Notes under the pieces: model-generated
What the model was told of the DNA's origin: nothing
Database searches by the model: none
Seen by the model: only the letters and a program-made list of their open reading frames with translations
DNA from: Aeromicrobium sp. Root236
GTDB lineage: Bacteria > Actinomycetota > Actinomycetes > Propionibacteriales > Nocardioidaceae
Assembly: GCF_001428805.1 (NCBI RefSeq)
Contig: NZ_LMIS01000001.1
Coordinates: 3,575,908-3,639,907 of the forward strand
Direction of reading: 5' to 3'
DNA length: 64,000 bases
Program-made: the position numbers and the translations under genes
Part shown: piece by piece, positions 25,412 to 34,030 of the stretch
How positions within the stretch are numbered: the stretch's first letter is position 1
Layout of the letters: the number at the start of each line of letters is the position of its first letter

Positions 25412-25806
25412 AGCGTGAGGACGGCCAGATCACGGTCATGACGATCGGGTTCTTCGTCTTCCTCGGCCTGATGGCGGTCGTGGTGGTGAACTCCTCGGCC
25501 GCCTTCCTCCAGCGCCAGCAGCTCGACAACGTCGCCGACGGTGCCGCGTTGGCCGCTGCGGACGGACTGAGCCAGGCCGACTTCTACCGGCGCGGCGAGG
25601 TCACGCTCGACGACGCCGAGGCGCGGCGGTTGATCGGCGAGTACGTCTCGGGTGACGGCATCCGGGTCGTCGCCGTCCGCACCGATGGTGACCAGGTCCA
25701 TGTACGCCTGGAGCGCACCGTGAGCCTCGCCATAGCCCCGCCGGGCTGGACGTCGCGGACGACGATCGTCTCCGAGGCGACCTCGCAGCTCCGGCTCGGC
25801 GACTAG
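25408..25806 (+). CDS. TadG-like pilus-assembly protein
   Basis: 132 residues. The N-terminus KREDGQITVMTIGFFVFLGL leads a single membrane helix, followed by the characteristic RQQLDNVADGAALAAADGL of actinobacterial TadG/Rv3655c-type proteins. Predicted minor component of the Tad pilus; last gene of the operon. GTG start with GGAGCG just upstream. Its end overlaps the convergent PPOX-family gene by 4 bases. Confidence 0.83.
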   Translation: MKREDGQITVMTIGFFVFLGLMAVVVVNSSAAFLQRQQLDNVADGAALAAADGLSQADFYRRGEVTLDDAEARRLIGEYVSGDGIRVVAVRTDGDQVHVRLERTVSLAIAPPGWTSRTTIVSEATSQLRLGD

Positions 25807-26189
25807 CCGTTGCGGCCGGCGATCTGGCGTACGGGCTCGATGAGGGCGACGACCCGTTCGGCGTCGCGCCCGTACGGCTGACCGATGTACTTCTGCGCGA
25901 TCCGGTCGACGACCTCCCACGCGGCGTCGCCCTCGAGCCACTCGACGACCCGGCCACGGATGAGGATCGGGTGGAACGGGTTGTCGACCGGAGTCAACGA
26001 CAGTGCCACGCGGGGGTCTCGCCGCAGGTTGCGGGCCTTGAGGGTCTCCGGGCCGGTGAGGATCGCGACGCGCTCGCCCTCGGTCCCGACCCAGACCGGC
26101 ACCGAGTGTGGAGCGCCGTCGGGCAGGATCGTGGCGAGGTGGGCGGTCGAGGTGCCGTCGAGGACCTCGCGGACTTCGGGGTCGATCAT
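25803..26189 (-). CDS. PPOX-class flavin/F420-dependent oxidoreductase
   Basis: 128 residues, the split beta-barrel of pyridoxamine-phosphate-oxidase-like proteins. Typical family motifs: TAHLATILPDGAPHSVPVWV at about 15-34, LKARNLRRDPRVALSL, and a C-terminal KYIGQPYG. In actinobacteria this size class usually uses F420 or FMN to reduce diverse substrates; the exact cofactor cannot be told. The ATG overlaps the stop of the RibD-like gene upstream by 4 bases, so the two form an operon. Confidence 0.83.
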   Translation of the reverse strand: MIDPEVREVLDGTSTAHLATILPDGAPHSVPVWVGTEGERVAILTGPETLKARNLRRDPRVALSLTPVDNPFHPILIRGRVVEWLEGDAAWEVVDRIAQKYIGQPYGRDAERVVALIEPVRQIAGRNG

Positions 26190-26782
26190 CGCTGCACCTC
26201 GTAGTGGAGGTGCGTCACGCCGGGGGCGGGCACGGCCTCGATCAGGCGCAGCTGGATGTGCGCAGGCAGCTCCTGGAAGAACAGCCGACCGGCGCCGAGC
26301 AGGATCGGGACCTGGTTGAGCACGAGCTCGTCGACCAGCCCGGCCTTGAGGGCTTCGGTCACGATGCCGCCGCCCATCAGGGCGACATCCTTGTCGCCGG
26401 CGACACCCTTGGCCGCAGCGATCGCGTCCTCGATCCCCGTGGTGACGAGCGTCTGGCGCTCGCCCATGTCAGGGGCGAGCCGATGGCTCAGGACGAACAG
26501 GGGAGCGGTCGGGTGCGGTGCACCGTCGTTGCCGAACTGCTCGGAGTCGTCGTACGTCTTGCGCCCGGCGACCGTGGCGCCCACGCGTTCGGCCATGGAT
26601 TCGAACATCGGCGCGCTGGCCTCGCTCAGCCTGAAGCCGCTGAACATCCGGCTGGGGACGTCCCCGGTGAAGAACCAGTCGAAGAGTGCGGCGCCGTCCC
26701 CGAGTCCGTGCCCGGGGCGCGCGTCGCGCCCGGTGACGAAGCCATCGACCGAGACCGACATGGCGGTGAAGACCTTGCTCAT
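26186..26782 (-). CDS. RibD C-terminal / dihydrofolate-reductase-like protein
   Basis: 198 residues of the dihydrofolate-reductase-like RibD C-terminal family. N-terminal VFTAMSVSVDGFVTG, central VAGRKTYDD, GGGIVTEAL nucleotide-binding turn, and DELVLNQVPILLGAGRLFF near the end, all as expected for an NADPH-dependent reductase of unassigned substrate. ATG 26782 is chosen over a longer frame because AAAGGA precedes it. Divergent from the HxlR regulator at 26873, which may control it. Confidence 0.85.
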   Translation of the reverse strand: MSKVFTAMSVSVDGFVTGRDARPGHGLGDGAALFDWFFTGDVPSRMFSGFRLSEASAPMFESMAERVGATVAGRKTYDDSEQFGNDGAPHPTAPLFVLSHRLAPDMGERQTLVTTGIEDAIAAAKGVAGDKDVALMGGGIVTEALKAGLVDELVLNQVPILLGAGRLFFQELPAHIQLRLIEAVPAPGVTHLHYEVQR

Positions 26783-26872
26783 GGTGTCGTTCCTTTCGAG
26801 TTCCTTGAAGAGACTCCAAGAACGTAGCATCTAAAGTTTCTTGAGGGAACCCCGATGCGTTAGGATCGCATC

Positions 26873-27325
26873 ATGCAACGTACGGACTTCGGCGCCATGG
26901 CTTGCTCCATCGCGCGCACCCTCGACGTCATCGGCGAGCCCTGGTCGCCGTTGATCCTGCGTGACGTATGGGTCGGCATGAACCGGTTCGAGCAGCTCCA
27001 GGCCGACCTCGGCATCTCCCGCAAGGTGCTGACGGAGCGGCTCAACCACCTCGTCGAGCACGGCGTCCTGGAGCGCCGGCCGTACGACAACCGCCCGCGC
27101 CACGAGTACCACCTGACGGAGAAGGGCACCGAGCTGATCGACGTCCTGATGGTCATGGTGCGATGGGGTGACACATGGTTGGCCGGCGAGGCCGGTCCGC
27201 CGGTGCTCTACCGCCACCACGCGTGCGGCGAGATCAGCAGCGTCGACCTGCGCTGCTCCGGCTGCGGAGAGCCGATGCACGCGGACGACATCGACGTGGA
27301 GGCCGGCCCGGGAGCCGCTGCCTAG
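26873..27325 (+). CDS. HxlR-family transcriptional regulator
   Basis: 150 residues. Winged helix: CSIARTLDVIGEPWSPLILRD opens the domain, followed by RFEQLQADLGISRKVLTERL (recognition helix) and RRPYDNRPRHEYHLTEKG (wing). The C-terminal tail carries HHACGEISS...CSGCGE, a zinc-ribbon-like pattern seen in a subgroup of the family. TAGGAT lies 6 bases before the ATG, so the mRNA is probably leaderless. Divergent from the RibD-like/PPOX operon, its likely target. Family members often sense aldehydes or redox stress, but this one's signal is unknown. Confidence 0.88.
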   Translation: MQRTDFGAMACSIARTLDVIGEPWSPLILRDVWVGMNRFEQLQADLGISRKVLTERLNHLVEHGVLERRPYDNRPRHEYHLTEKGTELIDVLMVMVRWGDTWLAGEAGPPVLYRHHACGEISSVDLRCSGCGEPMHADDIDVEAGPGAAA

Positions 27326-27330
27326 GCATG

Positions 27331-27377
27331 ACGAAGGGCCGCGGACCGCGCGACGGCGCGGACCGCGGCCCCTTCGT
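27331..27377. terminator. Bidirectional terminator hairpin
   Basis: A long GC-rich inverted repeat (outer ACGAAGGGCCGCGG against CCGCGGCCCCTTCGT, with a one-base bulge) around an inner GCGC/GCGC stem, between the convergent genes ending at 27325 and 27386. Confidence 0.8.
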
Positions 27378-27385
27378 GTCCTGCG

Positions 27386-28627
27386 CTACTTCACCGTCGT
27401 GGCGACGACGTTGGTGACTGGCGCGGTGGAGGACGAGCCGGAGAAGGTGAACGTGATCTTCCGCCGGCCCTTCGGCAGTCCCGTCAGCTTCACGGTGCCC
27501 TTGCCGTTGACGAGCTTGACCGTCTTGGCGATCGACTGCCAGCTCACCGTGACGGAGCCGCCGGCCGGCATGCCAGTTGCCCGGCGGATGACCTTGAAGG
27601 CGGTCGTGGCGGTGCCCTTGCCGGGCGTGATCGTCGCCGTGAGGAAGGCTTTGGACTTGAGCTTGATCTGCACTCCCTGGACGTCCTTGCCGGCGACGTC
27701 CACCGAGGCCACAGCGCCGGCCGACACCCACGGGGACGGGGCATTGACATCGAGCTCGTACGTGCCGTCGGTCAGCGGACCGATCTTGAAGGCTCCGGTC
27801 GACGTGGACTTGCTGTCGAAGTCGCCCTTGTCGGTTTCGACAATGACGTAGGCGCCCGCGATGGGTCGGCCGGAGGTGTCGGTGACCGTGCCCGCGATGC
27901 GGCTGCCCTTGGTGGTCATCACCTGGGGGTTCGTGCCCAGCTTCTGCCCGGTGTCGACGTGGACCACGGTGGCGTCCTCACAGAACTGCGAGAAGGGAGC
28001 GCTGTCGTAGCACTGCGGGAAGTACGTCTTGCCCGCATCGGTGAACCCGAGGTTGTAGTCGCCTGCGGGCAGTCCGTAGAGGGCGAACGAGCCGTCCGAG
28101 GCCACAGAGACCACCTCGTCGTAGGCCAAAGGCAGGTCACGGTCGGGGTCGATCGACTTGGACGGGCCGAAGACGTTCACGCGCAGATTCTGTGTCGACA
28201 CGCCGTCGCCGCGCTTGACCGACCCCGTGATGGTCGCCGCCTTCGTGACCGTGGCGTTGCGCGTGACGGTCTTGCCCGCAAGACCCGTGAACGAGCGGGA
28301 CGTGGCGACGATCCGGTGCTGCGAATCCTTGATGAGGATCGTGTGGCCAAGGTAGTCGGCCGGCCCGTAGAGGCCGTTGACGTTGATCGTGAACGAGTAG
28401 GCGCCCTTGCTGTCGGTCGTGTCGACGGCCAGCTTGGGTCCCTCGTAGCCGTCGTCGCCCTTGTAGTAGAGCTCGATCGTCGCGCCCTTGAGCGGCGCGC
28501 CGTCGAGGGTGACGACGCCCTTCACGTAGCCGGTCGAGGTCGCGGCCGTGCTGGGCACGACCAGTCCCAGTGTCAGTAGTGCGACGAGCAGCGTCAGCAG
28601 GGCTGACGTACGGACCAGGTGCTTCAT
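27386..28627 (-). CDS. Secreted protein with carboxypeptidase-regulatory-like (CarbReg) domains
   Basis: 413 residues. Signal peptide 1-29 (cleavage after STAA). Three to four CarbReg-like beta-sandwich domains follow: GYVKGVVTLDGAPLKGATIELY (about 31), TGSVKRGDG (about 130), and IAGTVTDTSGRPIAGAYVIVE (about 245). A final Ig-like domain (about 330-413, TGMPAGGSVTVSW and GLPKGRRKITFTFSGS) closes it. Two Cys near residues 208-218 could form a disulfide. No enzyme domain is seen; a surface or matrix role is likely. GGGGGA lies 6 bases before ATG 28627. Stands alone behind the HIT gene. Confidence 0.8.
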   Translation of the reverse strand: MKHLVRTSALLTLLVALLTLGLVVPSTAATSTGYVKGVVTLDGAPLKGATIELYYKGDDGYEGPKLAVDTTDSKGAYSFTINVNGLYGPADYLGHTILIKDSQHRIVATSRSFTGLAGKTVTRNATVTKAATITGSVKRGDGVSTQNLRVNVFGPSKSIDPDRDLPLAYDEVVSVASDGSFALYGLPAGDYNLGFTDAGKTYFPQCYDSAPFSQFCEDATVVHVDTGQKLGTNPQVMTTKGSRIAGTVTDTSGRPIAGAYVIVETDKGDFDSKSTSTGAFKIGPLTDGTYELDVNAPSPWVSAGAVASVDVAGKDVQGVQIKLKSKAFLTATITPGKGTATTAFKVIRRATGMPAGGSVTVSWQSIAKTVKLVNGKGTVKLTGLPKGRRKITFTFSGSSSTAPVTNVVATTVK

Positions 28628-28709
28628 GCATTCCCCCTGAGGATTCGAGTGTCTTCTGGTGGTGATGCGCGCGGGACGGGTTTGGTTGTCCTCGGGCGGC
28701 AACTTTTCG

Positions 28710-29126
28710 TCAGGCCTCGAGGGCTGCCCGCAGCTTGGCGGCGTACTCCTCGGCCTCACCGTCCGCGTACTTCGTACGAGGCCAGAAGAACCCGCGCAGG
28801 CCGTCGCCCTTCGTACGAGGCACGACGTGCACGTGGAGGTGCGCGACGCTCTGCGAGACGACGTTGTTCATCGCGACGAACGTGCCCTGCGCACCGAGGC
28901 CCGATGTGACGGCGTCGGCGACGCGTTGAGCCGTGCCGAAGAGCGGCACGATCAGTGCCTCGGGCAGGTCGGACAGCGTCACGACGTGCTCGCGAGGCAC
29001 CAGCAGCGTGTGCCCCTTGAACACCGGCCGTACGTCGAGGAACCCGACGACGTCATCGGTCTCCAGGACGATCGTCGCCGGAGTCGTGCCGGCGATGATC
29101 CCGCAGAACAGGCAGTCGGAAGTCAT
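28710..29126 (-). CDS. HIT-family nucleotide hydrolase/transferase
   Basis: 138 residues. Zinc-type N-terminus (CLFCGII) and the histidine triad HLHVHVVPR at about 107-115, the catalytic motif that hydrolyses phosphoramidates or dinucleoside polyphosphates. GHTLLVPREH is also typical. ATG 29126 is chosen because GGAGGTGAC lies directly upstream. That ribosome site and the start codon are locked in a 15-bp inverted repeat (29124-29172), so translation may be conditional. Downstream on the same strand is the CarbReg-domain gene. Confidence 0.9.
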   Translation of the reverse strand: MTSDCLFCGIIAGTTPATIVLETDDVVGFLDVRPVFKGHTLLVPREHVVTLSDLPEALIVPLFGTAQRVADAVTSGLGAQGTFVAMNNVVSQSVAHLHVHVVPRTKGDGLRGFFWPRTKYADGEAEEYAAKLRAALEA

Positions 29127-29172
29127 GCCGTCACCTCCACCAAGAAGCCCACCATACGGAGGCGACGGCATG
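29124..29172 (-). promoter_or_regulatory. Hairpin enclosing the HIT ribosome site and start codon
   Basis: Positions 29158-29172 and 29124-29138 are reverse complements over 15 bases except for one position, which becomes a G-U pair in the minus-strand RNA. The loop is 19 bases. The 3' arm contains the GGAGGU site and ends with the AUG of the HIT gene. Confidence 0.55.
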
Positions 29173-29243
29173 AGTCCTTTCGTTTCCCTCGCTGGCGCTC
29201 GGTCATGGCTCGATCCCATCACACATGGGCATAGGGTGGAGGC

Positions 29244-29426
29244 ATGGCTGAATCAGAAGGCACCGACAACAAGTCCGACATGAAGGCCAAGTTCCGCGAG
29301 GCGCTGGAGAAGAAGAAGGGCAAGCACCACGCGACCGCCGAGGGCGCCGAGCACGACGGCAGCGAGAAGTCGCACGGAGCCAACGGTCCGACGCAGTCGC
29401 CCGAGTTCCGGCGCAAGAGCATCTGA
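29244..29426 (+). CDS. DUF5302 small protein
   Basis: 60 residues, highly charged and hydrophilic (KAKFREALEKKKGKHHATAE, ending SPEFRRKSI), matching the actinobacterial DUF5302 family of unknown role. Cytoplasmic, probably disordered. TAGGGT is 6 bases before the ATG, indicating a leaderless transcript. It sits just before prfB. Confidence 0.75.
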   Translation: MAESEGTDNKSDMKAKFREALEKKKGKHHATAEGAEHDGSEKSHGANGPTQSPEFRRKSI

Positions 29427-29448
29427 CCTCTCCCTGTAACCTCGTCGG

Positions 29449-30555
29449 GTGGTGACACCGGATTTTGCAGAGCAGACCAAGGCCCTCGACGCGACCCTGA
29501 CGTCGATCGAGAAGGTCCTCGATCTCGACTCGATTCGCGCGGAGATCGCGACGCTCCAGGAGGAGGTCGGCGATCCCGGGCTGTGGGACGACCAGGCCAA
29601 CGCCCAGCGTGTGACGAGCCGGCTCTCGGCGCTGCAGGCCGAGGTCGAACGTGTCACGAGCCTGCGCGGGCGCCTCGACGACCTCGAGATCATGCACGAG
29701 ATGGCCATCGAGGAGGACGACGCCTCGGCCACGGCCGAGGTCGCCGCCGAGCTGGTGCGCATCCAGAAGGCGATCGACTCGCTCGAGATCCGCACCCTGT
29801 TGTCCGGTGAGTACGACGAGCGCGACGCCCTCGTGTCGATCCGCTCCGGCGCCGGTGGCGTCGACGCCGCCGACTTCGCCCTGATGCTCCAGCGCATGTA
29901 CATCCGCTGGGCCGAGCGCCACGGCTACAGCGTCGAGGTCTACGACACGTCGTACGCCGAAGAAGCCGGCATCAAGTCGACGACGTTCGCGGTCAAGGCG
30001 CCCTATGCGTACGGAACGCTGTCGGTCGAGGCCGGCACCCACCGCCTCGTCCGCATCTCGCCGTTCGACAACCAAGGCCGCCGCCAGACGTCGTTCGCCG
30101 CCGTCGAGGTCGTGCCGGTGCTCGAGGAGACCGACGAGATCGACATCCCCGAAGAGGAGATCCGGGTGGACGTGTTCCGCTCGTCGGGCCCCGGCGGCCA
30201 GAGCGTCAACACGACCGACTCGGCCGTACGCCTGACGCACATCCCGACCGGCACGGTCGTCAGCTGCCAGAACGAGAAGAGCCAGCTGCAGAACAAGGCC
30301 AGCGCGATGGTGATCCTCAAGGCCAAGCTGCTGGCGCTCAAGAAGGCCGAGGAGCGCGCGCAGCTCGACGAGCTGCGCGGCGACGTGCAGGCGTCGTGGG
30401 GCGACCAGATGCGCAACTACGTCCTCAACCCGTACCAGATGGTCAAGGACCTGCGGACCGAGCACGAGACCGGCAACACGCAGGCCGTGCTCGACGGCGA
30501 GATCGACGACTTCATCGAGGCCGGCATCCGCTGGCGCCGAAACCAGTCTGCGTAG
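29449..30555 (+). CDS. prfB: Peptide chain release factor 2
   Basis: 368 residues. Recognises UGA/UAA stop codons and triggers peptide release on the ribosome. The stop-codon-reading tripeptide SPF is seen in [11 protein letters not shown] (about 199-209), and the peptidyl-transferase-reaching GGQ in [17 protein letters not shown] (about 245). The gene is one uninterrupted frame, so the programmed frameshift of E. coli prfB is absent. GTG start with TAACCT exactly 6 bases upstream, hence probably leaderless. Normally next to ftsE in actinobacteria; here a sugar cluster intervenes. Confidence 0.95.
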   Translation: MVTPDFAEQTKALDATLTSIEKVLDLDSIRAEIATLQEEVGDPGLWDDQANAQRVTSRLSALQAEVERVTSLRGRLDDLEIMHEMAIEEDDASATAEVAAELVRIQKAIDSLEIRTLLSGEYDERDALVSIRSGAGGVDAADFALMLQRMYIRWAERHGYSVEVYDTSYAEEAGIKSTTFAVKAPYAYGTLSVEAGTHRLVRISPFDNQGRRQTSFAAVEVVPVLEETDEIDIPEEEIRVDVFRSSGPGGQSVNTTDSAVRLTHIPTGTVVSCQNEKSQLQNKASAMVILKAKLLALKKAEERAQLDELRGDVQASWGDQMRNYVLNPYQMVKDLRTEHETGNTQAVLDGEIDDFIEAGIRWRRNQSA

Positions 30556-30668
30556 AGGAGGCCGCCCGCGGCCGAGTCAGCAGACTGCGTTGAGGCGGGT
30601 CGAGCGATCACGCCGAAGGCGTCAGGTGACGAGACCTGGTGGGCCGTCGACGCAGCGTTCCGAGGTCC

Positions 30669-31676
30669 CTAGTCCCCGGAGCTGAAGGCGGCGTCGAAGG
30701 CTGCGGTGGGGGCGTCGAACAGGTTGGCCTTGACGAACGCCAGGGCCTCGGGCGCTCCGAGCAGGCGGTCCATGCCGGCGTCCTCCCACTCCACCGAGAT
30801 GGGTCCGTCGTAGCCGATCGTGTTGAGCATCCGGAAGCACGCCTCCCACGGCACGTCCCCACGCCCCGTCGACACGAAGTCCCAGCCGCGCCTCGGGTCG
30901 GCCCAGGGCAGGTGGGAGCCGAGCCGGCCGTTGCGTCCGTTGCCGGTCTGCTTCTTGGCGTCCTTGCAGTCGACGTGGTAGATCCGGTCCTTGAAGTCCC
31001 ACAGGAAGCCCAGGGGATCGAGGTCCTGCCAGACGAAGTGTGACGGGTCCCAGTTGAGCCCGAACGCCTCGCGGTGACCGATCGCGTCGAGGGCGGCATG
31101 CGTCGTCCAGTAGTCGTACGCGATCTCGCTGGGGTGCACCTCGTGCGCGAAGCGCACACCCTCCTCGTCGAACACGTCGAGGATCGGGTTCCAGCGGTCG
31201 GCGAAGTCCTGGTAGCCGGCGGCGATCATCGCCTCCGACGCGGGCGGGAACATCGCGACGTACTTCCAGATCGACGAGCCGGTGAACCCGATGACGGTGT
31301 CGACGCCGAGCATCCTGGCCGCGCGAGCGGTGTGCTTCATCTCCTCGGCGGCGCGCTGGCGTACGCCCTCAGGGTCACCGTCGCCCCACACGCGCGCCGA
31401 GAGGATGTCCTGGTGCCGTTGGTCGATCGGGTCGTCGCAGACCGCCTGACCCTTGAGGTGGTTGGAGATCGCGTAGACCTTGAGGTTGTAACGCTCGAGG
31501 ATGTCGAGCCGGGTCTGGATGTAGCCGGGGTCCTCGACAGCGGCCCACGGGTCGAGGTGATCGCCCCAGCAGGCGATCTCGAGACCGTCGTAGCCCCAGC
31601 CGGAGGCCAGGCGCGCGACCTCCTCGAACGGCAGGTCGGCCCACTGGCCGGTGAACAACGTGATCGGACGAGTCAT
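30669..31676 (-). CDS. Sugar phosphate isomerase/epimerase (TIM barrel)
   Basis: 335 residues of the AP-endonuclease-2-like xylose-isomerase TIM-barrel family. Metal ligands are visible in [13 protein letters not shown] (about 167-179), [16 protein letters not shown] and ISVEWED near the end. Likely interconverts the keto or epimeric sugar made by the dehydrogenase next door; the substrate is not known. Its ATG overlaps the dehydrogenase stop by 4 bases; last gene of a five-gene operon running from 36573 to 30669. Confidence 0.85.
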   Translation of the reverse strand: MTRPITLFTGQWADLPFEEVARLASGWGYDGLEIACWGDHLDPWAAVEDPGYIQTRLDILERYNLKVYAISNHLKGQAVCDDPIDQRHQDILSARVWGDGDPEGVRQRAAEEMKHTARAARMLGVDTVIGFTGSSIWKYVAMFPPASEAMIAAGYQDFADRWNPILDVFDEEGVRFAHEVHPSEIAYDYWTTHAALDAIGHREAFGLNWDPSHFVWQDLDPLGFLWDFKDRIYHVDCKDAKKQTGNGRNGRLGSHLPWADPRRGWDFVSTGRGDVPWEACFRMLNTIGYDGPISVEWEDAGMDRLLGAPEALAFVKANLFDAPTAAFDAAFSSGD

Positions 31677-32860
31677 GAGGTTGCTCCTGTCGATTGCGTC
31701 GTGCCGTCGGCGGCGCTCGCCTCGACCGCGGCCAGCACCCGCTGCACCGCGAGGCCGTCGGCGAACGAGGGGACCGGGTCGGCACCCTTGGCGATGTCGG
31801 TGACGAGGTCGACGACCTGGTGGGTGAAGCCGTGCTCGTAGCCGAGGCCGTGCCCCGGCGGCCACCAGGCCGCGATGTACGGGTGGGTGGCCTCGGTGAC
31901 CATGATGCGGCGGAACCCCGCGATGGCGGGATCCTCGGTCGCGTCGAACAGCTCGAGCACGTTCATGTCCTCGAAGTCGAACGCGATCGAGCCGCGCGTG
32001 CCGTTGACCTCGAGCCGCAGGGCGTTCTTGCGGCCCGTGGCGAACCGGGTCGCCTCGAACACGCCGATGGCGCCGTCGGCGAAGCGGGCGGTGAAGGCGG
32101 CCGCATCGTCGACGGTCACCGGTCCGCGCTCCGCGTCGGCGCTGGAGGTGCCGCCGAGCGTCGCGCTCTCGCCCGCGATGGGACGGGTCTTGACGAACGT
32201 CTCCATCAGGCCGTTCACCGACGTGATCGACGAGCCGGTGACGAACTGCGCCATGTCGATGATGTGGGCTCCGATGTCCCCGAGTGCGCCGGATCCCGCG
32301 AGCGACTTGTCGAGCCGCCAGCTCAGGGGAGCGTTCTCGTCCGCGAGCCAGTCCTGGAGGTACTGCCCGCGTACGTGGCGAATCGTCCCGATGCGGCCCT
32401 CCGCGACGAGCTGCCGGGCGAACGCGACGGCCGGCGTACGTCGATAGGTGAAGCCGACCATCGCGCGTACACCGTGCTTCGCGGCCTCGGCGGCTGCGGC
32501 GGCCATCGCCTCGGCCTCCTCGACGGTGTTGGCGAGCGGCTTCTCGCAGAGCACGTGCTTGCCGGCCTCGAGGGCGGCGATCGCGATCTCCGCGTGGGTG
32601 TTGCCGGGGGTGCAGATGTCGATGACGTCGATGTCGTCGCGAGTCAGCAGCGCTCGCCAGTCGGTCTCGACGGACTCCCAGCCGAAGCGCCGGGCGACGT
32701 CACCGGCGGCGTCCTCGTTGCGGCCGCAGATCGCGGTCAGCCGCGGACGGAGCGGCAGGTCGAAGAAGGAGGGGGCGGTGCGCCAGGCCTGGGAGTGGGC
32801 GGCGCCCATGAAGGCGTAGCCGACCATGCCGATCCCGAGCTCGGTACGTGTGTCGGTCAT
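31673..32860 (-). CDS. Gfo/Idh/MocA-family oxidoreductase
   Basis: 395 residues. N-terminal Rossmann fold ([18 protein letters not shown]), the family signature CEKPLANT with its catalytic Lys at about 103, and [16 protein letters not shown] (Asp/His pair) in the C-terminal domain. Predicted NAD(P)-dependent oxidation of a sugar or inositol. Sits between the binding-protein gene and the isomerase gene, so the imported sugar is probably oxidised and then isomerised. ATG 32860 has AGGGAC 6 bases upstream. Confidence 0.88.
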   Translation of the reverse strand: MTDTRTELGIGMVGYAFMGAAHSQAWRTAPSFFDLPLRPRLTAICGRNEDAAGDVARRFGWESVETDWRALLTRDDIDVIDICTPGNTHAEIAIAALEAGKHVLCEKPLANTVEEAEAMAAAAAEAAKHGVRAMVGFTYRRTPAVAFARQLVAEGRIGTIRHVRGQYLQDWLADENAPLSWRLDKSLAGSGALGDIGAHIIDMAQFVTGSSITSVNGLMETFVKTRPIAGESATLGGTSSADAERGPVTVDDAAAFTARFADGAIGVFEATRFATGRKNALRLEVNGTRGSIAFDFEDMNVLELFDATEDPAIAGFRRIMVTEATHPYIAAWWPPGHGLGYEHGFTHQVVDLVTDIAKGADPVPSFADGLAVQRVLAAVEASAADGTTQSTGATS

Positions 32861-32939
32861 GTCCCTGCTCTCGTGTGAGTGGTCTCAGTGTGGCGTGGTG
32901 GGTGGGGACCCGCGGCGGTGACCGCGGGCCCCCGACCGG

Positions 32940-33986
32940 TCAGGACTCGAAAGCCGACTTGATGTAGGTGTCGACGTTGTCCTTGGTGACCACGGGTGCG
33001 GCCAGCTTGATCTGACGCGGCACCTCGACCTCCGAGAGGTCCGACATCGACTTGCCCTGGACCAGCAGGCGGGCGAGCTTGATGCCGTCGGCGGCCTGGG
33101 TCGACGGGTAGATGACCGTCGCCTTGAGCACCGTGTTGTCGGCCTTGATGTCGCGCATGACGTTGGCCGAGCCGGCGCCACCGATCATGGTGAACTCGTC
33201 GCGGTTGGCGTTCTTGATCGCCGCGAGGACGCCGACACCCTGGTCGTCGTCGTGGTTCCACAGGTAGTCGATCTTGGGCGCGGCCTGCAGCAGGTTGGAC
33301 GCCGCCTTCTCACCGGACTCGACCGTGAACTCGGCAGCGACGCGGTTGTTGACCTTGAGGCCACACTTCTTGAGCGCGTCGGCGAAGCCCTTGGACCGGT
33401 CCTGCGTCAGGGGCAGCGAGTCGATGCCGGCGATCTCGGCGACGATCTTGTTCTTGTCGCCCTTGGCGTGGTCGCAGACGTACGTGCCGGCCGAGACGCC
33501 CATGCCGTAGTTGTCGCCCAGCACCGTGGTGCGGGCGGCGAACGGCGAGTCGAACTCACGGTCGACGTTGATCACGACGATGCCGGCGTCCATGGCCTTG
33601 CGAGCCACGGACGTCATCGCGGCGCCGTCGAACGGCAGCAGGACGATCGCGTCGACCTTGTCGTTGATGAACGTCTCCACCTGCGAGATCTGCAGGTTGA
33701 CGTCGTTGGTGCCCTCGGCGACCTTGAGCTGGACGTCGCCGTACTGCTTGGCCTGGGCGACGGCGGCCTTGGTGATCGCACCCATCCAGCCGTGGTCGGC
33801 TGCCGGGGCGGAGAAGCCGATGACGACCTTCTTGCCGTCCTTGTCGTTGTCGGTGTTGCTCTTGCTGACGTTGGAGTCGCCTCCGCCGTCGGAGCTGTTG
33901 CCGCAGGCACCGAGCACGAGCGTGGCTGCTGCAAAGGCACCGACGATCGCGAGACCGCGACGCCGACGATGATGGAAAACGGACAT
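32940..33986 (-). CDS. ABC sugar-binding lipoprotein (Peripla_BP_4)
   Basis: 348 residues. Lipoprotein signal with a lipobox (LVLGAC, Cys at about 27), then a Ser/Gly/Asp linker and a type I periplasmic-binding fold of the ribose/inositol type: VVIGFSAPAADHGWMGAI, VDAIVLLPFDGAAM, VVINVDREFDSP, YLWNHDDDQGVGVLAAI. Captures the sugar outside the cell and delivers it to the permease at 34031. The reading frame runs on upstream, but ATG 33986 with GGAGTCC nearby is the natural start. Confidence 0.9.
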   Translation of the reverse strand: MSVFHHRRRRGLAIVGAFAAATLVLGACGNSSDGGGDSNVSKSNTDNDKDGKKVVIGFSAPAADHGWMGAITKAAVAQAKQYGDVQLKVAEGTNDVNLQISQVETFINDKVDAIVLLPFDGAAMTSVARKAMDAGIVVINVDREFDSPFAARTTVLGDNYGMGVSAGTYVCDHAKGDKNKIVAEIAGIDSLPLTQDRSKGFADALKKCGLKVNNRVAAEFTVESGEKAASNLLQAAPKIDYLWNHDDDQGVGVLAAIKNANRDEFTMIGGAGSANVMRDIKADNTVLKATVIYPSTQAADGIKLARLLVQGKSMSDLSEVEVPRQIKLAAPVVTKDNVDTYIKSAFES

Positions 33987-34030
33987 GGTGTGGACTCCTG
34001 TTGTGGTGGGGGCGGACGGGCGTGGAGAAG

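Noticed and set aside
29170..29283. 37-codon frame on the plus strand beginning in the HIT hairpin
   Set aside because: The SD-plus-ATG there is created by the inverted repeat itself, the frame runs into the DUF5302 gene, and no feature supports a protein.
29449..30555. Programmed frameshift in prfB
   Set aside because: The gene is one continuous frame without an internal UGA near codon 25.
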